The notes under the pieces: model-generated
The model's input: only the letters and a program-made list of their open reading frames with translations
Database searches by the model: none
Told to the model about the DNA's origin: nothing
IMG/VR virus record: IMGVR_UViG_3300007765_000043
Coordinates: 1 to 26,347 of that record
From: a virus
Strand: one strand, 5' to 3'
DNA length: 26,347 nucleotides
Translations under genes and position numbers: made by a program
Shown here: positions 1-6,182 of the stretch, in pieces
Layout: every line of letters starts with the position of its first letter
How positions within the stretch are numbered: position 1 is the stretch's first letter

Positions 1-522
1 ACTGGCTGTGTTGTAAACGCCTGTGGTGTTGTAGTATAAACTATACAGACCATTAGCTGTGTTGTTAGAGCCTGTGGTGTTGGAGCATAAACTATAATAA
101 CCAGTAGCTGTGTTGCTAAAACCTTCAGTGTTAGCAGTCAGCGCATTATCACCAACACCTACATTATAGTCACCAGTAGTAATACTATCTACAGCACCTG
201 TGCCTAGTCCTATGTTAGATGTGGCTGTTGTGTTAATGAAAAGAGTTCCATTATTATAAATTGCACCAGTATAGTTAAGATTACCTGCAATATCTAAGGG
301 ATAGGCAGCTGTTCCTGATGTACCTACTAAAACATTACCATTAAACTCAATGGCTCCTGAAGTTCCTGATGCTGTCCATAATCCAGTATTATCGGTTGCC
401 CACCCTAGAACTCCTGTACCATCTGTTTTTAAATATTGTCCGGCAGTTCCACCTGTAGCAGGAATAGTATAAGCCTGCCCGCCTGTTCCGTTTTGGATTT
501 GCGTTACTATAATTTTACTCAT
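1..522 (-). CDS. Tail fibre-like protein with NTA-G-Y-SL repeats, 3' end off the window
   Basis: An open frame starts at the ATG at 522-520 and continues through the left edge without a stop, giving 174 residues. The ribosome binding site AAGGAG overlaps the stop codon (TAA) of the gene before, which supports this start. The N-terminus begins MSKIIVTQIQNGTGGQAYTI. A beta-rich segment follows, then from about residue 117 come repeats of 17 residues of the form NTAxGxYSLxxNTTGxx. These resemble the YadA-head-like left-handed beta-roll repeats of trimeric adhesins and phage fibres. The DNA of the last two visible repeats is nearly duplicated with a 51-bp period. By position and repeat type this is probably a receptor-binding or distal fibre component; the actual receptor and the C-terminal domain cannot be seen. 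It is paralogous in repeat type to the 404-residue protein upstream, but its repeats are less AT-rich and less diverged. Confidence 0.75.
   Translation of the reverse strand, partial: MSKIIVTQIQNGTGGQAYTIPATGGTAGQYLKTDGTGVLGWATDNTGLWTASGTSGAIEFNGNVLVGTSGTAAYPLDIAGNLNYTGAIYNNGTLFINTTATSNIGLGTGAVDSITTGDYNVGVGDNALTANTEGFSNTATGYYSLCSNTTGSNNTANGLYSLYYNTTGVYNTAS
6..107. repeat. 51-bp tandem repeat in fibre gene
   Basis: Two adjacent 51-bp units (6-56 and 57-107) differ at about nine positions by eye, and a third, diverged unit starts at 108. The period equals 17 codons and encodes the repeat unit of the fibre protein. The array probably continues to the left of the window. Confidence 0.8.
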
Positions 523-531
523 TTCTACTCC

Positions 532-1746
532 TTAATAATCCATAATTTTTAATGTGCCGGCACCTGTTAGTGTCCATGTTTTTCCTGCATCAACCTCAAT
601 TGGGCCATACAACCAAGCTCTTTCATTAGCATTAATATTAAAAACAGCGTTATCACTAACATTAGTCCAATGCTTGAATACATTACCTACTGTTTCGATC
701 GAGCCAATAGTACCAGTAAGTGTATTTTCATTAACAGCAGTACCTGATGTTCCACCGGTACCACCTACATATAAGTCTCCAACTAGATATATATTTTTAC
801 TAGAATCGCCATATAACCATTGATCTGTTCCTGAGGTGCCATTAGCAATAACTAAAGTATTAGAGTTGCTTTCCTCATATCCAGCTCTATATCCTATAAA
901 TATATTTCCAGTACCTGCAGTTCCTGCAGATAAACCTGCTTCGTATCCTAATGCGGTATTATTAGAACCTACAGTATTACTATATAATGCTTTATATCCA
1001 ACTACATTATTTCCAGTACCTGTAGTATTAGAAGCTAAAGATAGATATCCTACAGCTACTACGCCAGTTTGATTATAGGAATTAATTGCTGCTCCTGCAC
1101 CAATTGCTACAGACTCTCCAACAGTTCCAGCAGTACTACTTCTTAGAGCAGTACTACCAATTGCCGTATTTTCTAACCCGCTTAAATATTTTGCAGCTGA
1201 TAGACCTACAGCAGTATTATTTCTTATAAAATCGGTATTTTCAGATAGAGCATCACTACCAATAGCTACATTATATTGTCCAGCAGTAGAATTAGTTAAA
1301 GTTCTTGTACCTATAGCAACATTATTATTATTGTTATCTACTAAAGAGAATAAAGATCTATTACCTATTGCAATATTATTATATCCGGAGGTTCCTGCTG
1401 ACATAGCTTCGAAACCTACAGCTACATTATAATTTCCTGTAACATTACTATAAGCCGCTTTATATCCTATTGCTACATTAGATATTCCATCAGTTAAAGA
1501 AGTAAGTGCTTCATAACCTACGGCAGTATTTTTTAAACCTAAAGCAGTATTAGAGGCGAGGGCATTATAACCTAAAGCAGTAATATATGGTGCAGTATTT
1601 GGAGATGTTATTATATCTGCTAATTTAGAAGTAGCTATTCCTGCTGTACCATTTACATGGGCATTAGTAATAACACCATCTGCAATTTCAATATCTCTAA
1701 TTACATCAGGTGCTCCACTATATCCTAAATAAGTTAAATAAGCCAT
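532..1746 (-). CDS. Tail fibre-like protein with YadA-head-like repeats
   Basis: The product has 404 residues. Residues 1-55 form a small N-terminal domain (GAPDVIRDIEIADGVITNA), probably for attachment to another virion part. Residues about 57-300 hold more than ten degenerate repeats built on NxAxGYxAL and N(T/V)(A/V)(V/I)G, the pattern of left-handed beta-roll heads in trimeric adhesins. The last 70 residues contain NERAWLYGPIEVDAGKTW, a C-terminal domain I have seen described on marine phage fibres, ending KIMDY. No enzymatic motif is visible. It lies between a small beta-sandwich protein and a second repeat fibre, in a run of tightly packed genes; the ATG follows the stop of the previous gene by one base, with a weak AGAGA ribosome binding site. 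The fibre role is firm by repeat type and context; which receptor it binds is unknown. Confidence 0.75.
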   Translation of the reverse strand: MAYLTYLGYSGAPDVIRDIEIADGVITNAHVNGTAGIATSKLADIITSPNTAPYITALGYNALASNTALGLKNTAVGYEALTSLTDGISNVAIGYKAAYSNVTGNYNVAVGFEAMSAGTSGYNNIAIGNRSLFSLVDNNNNNVAIGTRTLTNSTAGQYNVAIGSDALSENTDFIRNNTAVGLSAAKYLSGLENTAIGSTALRSSTAGTVGESVAIGAGAAINSYNQTGVVAVGYLSLASNTTGTGNNVVGYKALYSNTVGSNNTALGYEAGLSAGTAGTGNIFIGYRAGYEESNSNTLVIANGTSGTDQWLYGDSSKNIYLVGDLYVGGTGGTSGTAVNENTLTGTIGSIETVGNVFKHWTNVSDNAVFNINANERAWLYGPIEVDAGKTWTLTGAGTLKIMDY

Positions 1747-1747
1747 A

Positions 1748-2098
1748 CTATGTAATCTCTAAAATACTTGCGAAAGCTTCTACACTATTATTAGTACTAG
1801 CTTTGATTTTTAATTCATCTGATGCTGCTAAATTAATAGGTTTATCTAAAATTAAAGTTCCTTTATATGGAACTTCTACATCATTTGCAATATATACTGG
1901 ATCTGCAGCACTTCCTCCTGTCGGAGCATTAGCACCAGTTACAGTTACGTCAACATTAACACTAGTACCTGTAGTACCAGTATTACTAATATAAACGGCA
2001 TGAATAACAGAACCTACAGTACCACTAGTAGAGCATTGATATAATCTAGTACTAGTGGAACTAACCGCTACGGATGCATTAGTAAATGTATTTGCCAT
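1748..2098 (-). CDS. Small beta-sandwich virion protein
   Basis: This 116-residue protein starts MANTFTNASVAVSSTSTRLY and ends NSVEAFASILEIT. It is almost entirely predicted beta strand with short Gly/Thr/Ser loops, and it carries two copies of the GTxG loop motif (STSGTVGS and NTGTTGTSV). The layout (SVAV, VIHAVYISN, SVNVDVTVTG, KGTLILDKPINLAASDELKI) matches a small protein that I recognise from fibre modules of marine phages, where no function is assigned. The ribosome binding site is a perfect AGGAGG, formed by the last codons of the upstream gene (Leu-Gly-Gly-stop). Its place among fibre genes suggests a structural adaptor or decoration of the tail tip. Function is otherwise unknown. Confidence 0.65.
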   Translation of the reverse strand: MANTFTNASVAVSSTSTRLYQCSTSGTVGSVIHAVYISNTGTTGTSVNVDVTVTGANAPTGGSAADPVYIANDVEVPYKGTLILDKPINLAASDELKIKASTNNSVEAFASILEIT

Positions 2099-2099
2099 T

Positions 2100-2432
2100 T
2101 TAACCTCCTAAAGCTATAGCCATTGCTATAGATTGATCATCCACCCATGTAGCATTGGTGCCGTCATTTGATAAAAGTTTTCCAGTAGATGCTGTATTAA
2201 TTGTAGGTAGTGTCCCTGCTGCTGCAGAAACATCTATTACAGTATCGAACCAACTACCGCCTCCAGCTGTACAAGCTGATGCTGTCGTATATGATGCATT
2301 AGTACAATAAGCTCTACGAGCATATAGTACACCATCACCCGTATTAAAAGCTAACTCACCTAAGTCTAGATTCCCTGTTGTAGGAGTTCTACCTTGTATT
2401 GCGCTTCTTTTTAAAGTAATACTTTGAGCCAT
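2100..2432 (-). CDS. Short fibre or adaptor protein with GELA N-terminal domain and Cys loop
   Basis: The product has 110 residues. Its N-terminus (ITLKRSAIQG, then GNLDLGELAFNTGDGVLYAR) is the same type of domain as the start of the 894-residue fibre encoded just upstream (IQIKRSSGNNAPSTLSRGELAY), a domain related to the N-terminal module of phage tropism and fibre proteins. Immediately after it comes a paired-Cys module (CTNASYTTASACTAGGGSW, residues about 43-61) that also occurs in the head-tail connector of this phage. The tail (STGKLLSNDGTNATWVDD) resembles the linkers that precede repeats in longer fibres, so the protein looks like a fibre reduced to its attachment domain. The start has a TAGGAT ribosome binding site. 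It may be an adaptor or a remnant of a longer fibre. Confidence 0.65.
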   Translation of the reverse strand: MAQSITLKRSAIQGRTPTTGNLDLGELAFNTGDGVLYARRAYCTNASYTTASACTAGGGSWFDTVIDVSAAAGTLPTINTASTGKLLSNDGTNATWVDDQSIAMAIALGG

Positions 2433-2449
2433 ATTGTAATCCTATAAAT

Positions 2450-2479
2450 ATAGCTGGGTAGACTTATCTACCCAGCTAT
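2450..2479 (-). terminator. Strong hairpin between fibre genes, possible terminator or processing site
   Basis: A perfect inverted repeat (TAGCTGGGTAGA and its complement, 2451-2462 with 2467-2478, extendable by one A-T pair) encloses a four-base loop. It lies in the 55-bp gap after the 894-residue fibre gene. On the minus strand it is followed by TATTTATAG, a poor U-tract. On the plus strand it is followed by TTCTTTTATTT, a better one. It may be a leaky terminator, a transcript-end stabiliser, or a barrier to antisense transcription. Confidence 0.6.
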
Positions 2480-2487
2480 TCTTTTAT

Positions 2488-5172
2488 TTAATAATAACCA
2501 CCATCAATACTATTAGTCCAAGTAGGTACTCCAGAAGAATTCACTGAAAGAATTTCTCCCATACCGTTAGTACCTGAAGTACCATGTGTAGACCCATCCC
2601 ATTGACCTGCTGCTGTAATACCTAAAGGATCAGTTCCATTTCCATATACTAAACCATTAGTACCTACAGAACCTACTCCCATACCACCACTTGCTACTCC
2701 CATTGGAGTATTAGTAGATATAGCCCCTACATGAACAGTTCCCGAAGTACCTGTACCTATAGTTAAGGTATTATTACCTACTGTATCAAATAAGGTTACA
2801 TTACCTGCTACATGAACATCGAAATCATTGGCATATAATCCATTAGCTACCATATCAGCTAATGCAAATCCACTAGTTCCGCCTGTAGTAGTATCTACTG
2901 TAGAAGCAGTATTTAGATCTTCCTGTGTATCTTTAAATAGATGGAATTTATTATCACTAGCATCTCTAATTAAACCAGCCCACATTGTAGAGGTACCTGC
3001 AGTACCTGCTGATCCATATCTACCTACAAAACCAATATCTAAAGTATCTGTAGTATTATTGCCCTTTGCTAGTTGTAATAAAGTGTCTTCTACTTGGATT
3101 TGACTAGTACTTACTGTAGTAGTATCTCCATTGATAGTAAGATCTCCTGTTACTACGAGATCATTACCCATTGTAACTGTAGAGGCTACATTACCAATAT
3201 TAATATCAATGCCGGTAGTACCAGTAGTACCAATATTAATAGATCTACCACCAGTGGAAGCATTATCTACTTGAATATCTAAAGCAATAGCTGAAGAACC
3301 GTTTGAACCTGATACAGAGAAATTAGAATCTGTAGCAGCATCTAAAGAGATTCCTCCTTGGGAATCTAGTGCCATGCCGTTGGTTCCGGCATCTATATCT
3401 ACTGAAGTACCATCTAAATCTAATAATGTAGTAGCATTTAAACCTACTGTGGCTGAAGTACCATATAGTTTATTGGCTTGAGAAATCTCAAGAATACCAT
3501 TAGTACCTTTAATTTGTCCAGAAGTTCCTGCCCAATTAATGGTTTCCCCATTAGTTAAAATAATATCGCCTTCAATATCTAAATTATTAGATACATTTAA
3601 GGTATTAGCAGTTATTCCTACTGTACCTGAAGTACTATTTGTAGAGATATTAATATCAGAAGGTGTAGAAACAGTTAAATCTCCGCCTCCTGCTGTACCT
3701 GCTTTAATATATTGATTAGAATTTGTCCAGTAAATATATTTCTGCTCGGCCATGAAGACGTCACCTTCGACGTCTAAATTACCACTAATATCTACTTCAT
3801 TTGCTGTAATATTTACTGTGCCCCCTGAAGAAGCATTTAAGTTAATAGCTTCATCAGCATTAACATTTACAGTATCTTCACCATCAATAGTTAGAGAAGT
3901 AGCATTACCTACGATACTAGAAGTGCCCGCGGTACCTCCTGCTCCATCATAGTTCCAGGAAACGGTTTTATTTACCGATAACTTAACATCGCCTTCTACA
4001 TCAATATCACCAGCAATAGCTGCAGTACCATTAGCACCTGTAATATTTACAATGCGAGCATCATTTGCTCCAGTACCTGTACCAATATTAATTTGAGCAT
4101 CCCCAGCCCCACTATTACTGGCTTCAACATCTATAGTTACTCCAGTAGCAGCCGCAGCTGTAACTGTTAAATTACTAGAATTTGCCGCATCTAATGATAA
4201 AGAATTTACAGTATCTATATCTAATCCATTACTTCCAAAACCTATAGTACCTTTAGTGCCTTGTATAAGTAATCCATCGCGTACAATTAATCCACCTGTT
4301 CCAGTTGTTGCATGTAAATTTAAATTACCTGCAGAAGAGTCTAGTGCGATATCTCCTGTTGCATCTACATCTAAAGAACTAAGATCCAAATCTGCGGTAC
4401 TGGCAGCTATATGAATTGGCATTGAATTTGTATCAATACCTACTGATCCACCTGTACTAGATAGCGAGAGTTGAATGGAATTTTGGGCGCCGATTGTTAC
4501 TTTACCTGTTGTACCACTAATAAAGTCTCCGGAATTACTCCACTGTACCTTTTTTCCATCAGCTACTTTAATGTAATCTGATATAGTATAGTTACCCGTT
4601 TGGTTTACATTTCCAGTATGAGTAATATTACCAGCAATTCCAACACTACCAGTTACATCTAGAGCAGTACCGTCGGCTCCAGAGGAATTACCTACAATTA
4701 CTAATTTACCGGCATCAGCGTCCCATTGAACGAAATCTACAAATGCTCCGGTAGTACCACCCCAAGCTTTGAAATCGTATACTGCTCCAGCAGTACCTGT
4801 TTCACCTAAAGTAATAGACTGTAAGAAATGAGAGGGTTGTTTATATACAATCCTTTCATTTGAGTTAGTAGTATCAAAATATAAATATTGATTTCCAGCA
4901 TTTGTACCACTACCTTCTCTAAATTCAAAGGCAGTTTGTAAATTATCTGGGAAATATATCTTATTCTGATCACTTAAGCCATTGAACTCGATCTTATTTG
5001 CTGTACCAAATTGGGTAGCAGCATTAGTTAAAATTGCAGTTACTGCAGCAGTTCCACTTCCTTTTCCTAGAAATAAACTATCAGAACCTTCTGCATACGC
5101 CAATTCGCCCCTAGATAATGTACTAGGTGCGTTATTACCTGAACTTCTTTTAATTTGAATAGTATTAGCCAT
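2488..5172 (-). CDS. Long tail fibre with GELAY N-terminal domain
   Basis: The product has 894 residues. Residues 1-45 (IKRSSGNNAPSTLSRGELAY, then DSLFLGKG) form the N-terminal domain common to marine myovirus and siphovirus fibres. Most of the rest is a long beta-rich shaft with repeated phrases such as GNLDVEGDV, NNLDIEGDI and GDIDVEGDV, as in parallel beta-helix or trimeric fibre shafts. Around residues 675-780 comes the segment GDLTINGDTTTVSTSQIQVE, then WAGLIRDASDNKFHLF, a module known from T4-like cyanophage fibres. The C-terminus (MGEILSVNSSGVPTWTNS, then IDGGYY) is also typical of that group. At least ten GTxG loop motifs are scattered through it. The ATG has an AAGGAAA site. This is most likely the main side or tip fibre; no depolymerase motif is visible. 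Confidence 0.8.
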   Translation of the reverse strand: MANTIQIKRSSGNNAPSTLSRGELAYAEGSDSLFLGKGSGTAAVTAILTNAATQFGTANKIEFNGLSDQNKIYFPDNLQTAFEFREGSGTNAGNQYLYFDTTNSNERIVYKQPSHFLQSITLGETGTAGAVYDFKAWGGTTGAFVDFVQWDADAGKLVIVGNSSGADGTALDVTGSVGIAGNITHTGNVNQTGNYTISDYIKVADGKKVQWSNSGDFISGTTGKVTIGAQNSIQLSLSSTGGSVGIDTNSMPIHIAASTADLDLSSLDVDATGDIALDSSAGNLNLHATTGTGGLIVRDGLLIQGTKGTIGFGSNGLDIDTVNSLSLDAANSSNLTVTAAAATGVTIDVEASNSGAGDAQINIGTGTGANDARIVNITGANGTAAIAGDIDVEGDVKLSVNKTVSWNYDGAGGTAGTSSIVGNATSLTIDGEDTVNVNADEAINLNASSGGTVNITANEVDISGNLDVEGDVFMAEQKYIYWTNSNQYIKAGTAGGGDLTVSTPSDINISTNSTSGTVGITANTLNVSNNLDIEGDIILTNGETINWAGTSGQIKGTNGILEISQANKLYGTSATVGLNATTLLDLDGTSVDIDAGTNGMALDSQGGISLDAATDSNFSVSGSNGSSAIALDIQVDNASTGGRSINIGTTGTTGIDINIGNVASTVTMGNDLVVTGDLTINGDTTTVSTSQIQVEDTLLQLAKGNNTTDTLDIGFVGRYGSAGTAGTSTMWAGLIRDASDNKFHLFKDTQEDLNTASTVDTTTGGTSGFALADMVANGLYANDFDVHVAGNVTLFDTVGNNTLTIGTGTSGTVHVGAISTNTPMGVASGGMGVGSVGTNGLVYGNGTDPLGITAAGQWDGSTHGTSGTNGMGEILSVNSSGVPTWTNSIDGGYY

Positions 5173-5189
5173 AATATTTTCCTTACTAA

Positions 5190-5236
5190 TACTTAATCTT
5201 ATTTAAGATTTATATAATAATCAGTAATAACTGATT
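5190..5236 (-). other. Two small inverted repeats in leader of long fibre gene
   Basis: The 64-bp gap upstream of the 894-residue fibre gene contains two 6-bp stems: AATCTT/AAGATT with a 4-base loop and AATCAG/CTGATT with a 6-base loop. They are AT-rich and lack a convincing U-tract, so they may be weak leader structures. I see no good promoter here. Confidence 0.3.
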
Positions 5237-5686
5237 TTACCAGAAGCCACCATCTAATATTAGATCGCCATATTCGCCTACGACTCCGGCTGTTGTTCCT
5301 TCCCCTATTTGATTAGCTAAAATTAATTCTTCCCAGCCTGCCGTACCTGAAGTACTAGTTATGGGGGATGTTCCTGATGTACCTGTAGTAGTTACTAAAG
5401 TACTATCTCTGTATACCATTATTCTATTATTAGTAGTATCGTACCATAGATCTCCTTCATCTAATCCGGCGGTACCGGCGGAAGGAGCTGTATCTTGCTG
5501 CCAATAATTATCTACAAGTTCTTCTAAAGCTCCTTGTAAATTTGTACTTGTTAAATATTTATAAGGAGTAAAGCCTACTGCTCTCGCAAAGCCTACTCCC
5601 GCTGTAGTCATTACTGTAGTTTCACTACCATCATTTTCTGAAACTGTTACAGTAATATAAGGTTCTGTTACTATAGTTACTGGCAT
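5237..5686 (-). CDS. Tail tip or fibre adaptor protein
   Basis: The product has 149 residues. The middle (STNLQGALEELVDNYWQQD, then LDEGDLWYDTTNNRIMVYRD) matches a motif seen in fibre and neck proteins of marine phages, in which a TNLQ-AL-EL helix precedes a GDLWYDT-N--L-VY strand pair. The N-terminus is beta-rich (VTIVTEPYITVTVS). The C-terminus DLILDGGFW resembles the IDGGYY end of the long fibre encoded downstream, suggesting a shared docking or trimer-closing tail. The Gly-Thr loop motif occurs twice close together (TTTGTSGTS and STSGTAGW). Its start overlaps the previous stop by one base (TAATG), so translation is probably coupled. A structural adaptor between tail tip and fibres is the best guess; no enzymatic motif is seen. 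Confidence 0.6.
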   Translation of the reverse strand: MPVTIVTEPYITVTVSENDGSETTVMTTAGVGFARAVGFTPYKYLTSTNLQGALEELVDNYWQQDTAPSAGTAGLDEGDLWYDTTNNRIMVYRDSTLVTTTGTSGTSPITSTSGTAGWEELILANQIGEGTTAGVVGEYGDLILDGGFW

Positions 5687-6039
5687 TACCTAGTTACCTC
5701 TGAGGATACCTTTACGGTTCCTTGTAATAATCTAAGGGTTGAATTACTTGTACCAGAAGTGCCATTAGTTAGCTCTACATCATATACATAAGTATATGCT
5801 GGATCTAAAGAACTAGTTTGAGTTTTTGTTAAGCCCATATTGAAAAGACCTGCTGTTGCACTAGTGATAGTACATGTAAAAGTTGCTGCAGGGCTGGAAT
5901 CATAATAAGATTTACGGATTTGAGACTCTACTGTCCAATTTGTTAAATCTAAATCTGTACCAACAGGTTGATCTACTTGACACTGTAAATCATAGTCTAC
6001 ACCTTGCTCAATAGTTAAGTTATGAATTCCTGCTGCCAT
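5686..6039 (-). CDS. Beta-sandwich tail protein, first gene of the fibre transcript
   Basis: The product is 117 residues when started at the ATG at 6039-6037. A frame can be read from a TTG at 6051, but that TTG-GAG is itself the GGAG ribosome binding site, so the ATG is the real start. The sequence pattern LTIEQGVDYDLQCQV, then LDLTNWTVESQIRKSYYD, YVYDVELTNGTSGTSN and LLQGTVKVSSEVTR belongs to a small beta-sandwich family that I know from marine phage tail-tip clusters. Its exact role is not established. GTSGTSNST lies where other members would have a short turn, so the Gly-Thr motif occupies a surface hairpin. The gene is the first downstream of a near-consensus promoter and is translationally coupled to the next gene by TAATG. 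Confidence 0.65.
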   Translation of the reverse strand: MAAGIHNLTIEQGVDYDLQCQVDQPVGTDLDLTNWTVESQIRKSYYDSSPAATFTCTITSATAGLFNMGLTKTQTSSLDPAYTYVYDVELTNGTSGTSNSTLRLLQGTVKVSSEVTR

Positions 6040-6060
6040 TTTATTCTCCAATTATATTAC

Positions 6061-6078
6061 TTGGAAAAATTTTTCCAA
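6061..6078. promoter_or_regulatory. Perfect 18-bp palindrome in the fibre leader
   Basis: TTGGAAAAA followed directly by TTTTTCCAA forms a perfect two-fold symmetric site in the leader, about 50-65 bases downstream of the predicted transcription start and 22 bp before the first ATG. It lacks a loop of normal size and a following U-tract, so it looks more like a binding site for a dimeric protein than a terminator. A short RNA stem is the alternative. Confidence 0.55.
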
Positions 6079-6133
6079 AGTTGTAGTACCATTCTTTTAG
6101 AAAACTATCTTAAAAATTCCTATTTATTCAGTA

Positions 6134-6162
6134 ATTATACCAAGATAGATTAAAAAAGTCAA
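6134..6162 (-). promoter_or_regulatory. Sigma70-type promoter of the fibre module
   Basis: On the minus strand, a -35 box TTGACT (6162-6157) and a -10 box TATAAT (6139-6134) are separated by exactly 17 bases. A TG one base before the -10 box gives an extended -10. Transcription would start near 6127, leaving a leader of about 90 bases before the first fibre-module ATG. This lies in one of the few intergenic gaps above 100 bp (6052-6182). Confidence 0.8.
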
Positions 6163-6182
6163 GGGTTATTTTTTTGATGGTC

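Noticed and set aside
554-1072. Plus-strand open frames opposite the fibre gene
   Set aside because: They are antisense shadows of repeat-rich minus-strand genes, with Pro/Val-rich translations that mirror the Gly/Thr codons, and no ribosome binding sites fit.
5173-5236. Promoter before the long fibre gene
   Set aside because: AT-rich -10-like sequences are present, but without any -35 match.
1-6000. Diversity-generating retroelement acting on the fibre genes
   Set aside because: No reverse transcriptase and no template or variable repeat pair with adenine-specific changes could be seen; it could lie outside the window.
5686-6051. TTG start at 6051 for the first fibre-module gene
   Set aside because: The TTGGAG is again the ribosome binding site of the ATG at 6039.
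6061-6078. Palindrome as a rho-independent terminator
   Set aside because: It has no normal loop, is AT-rich, lacks a following U-run and lies downstream of a promoter in front of the gene.
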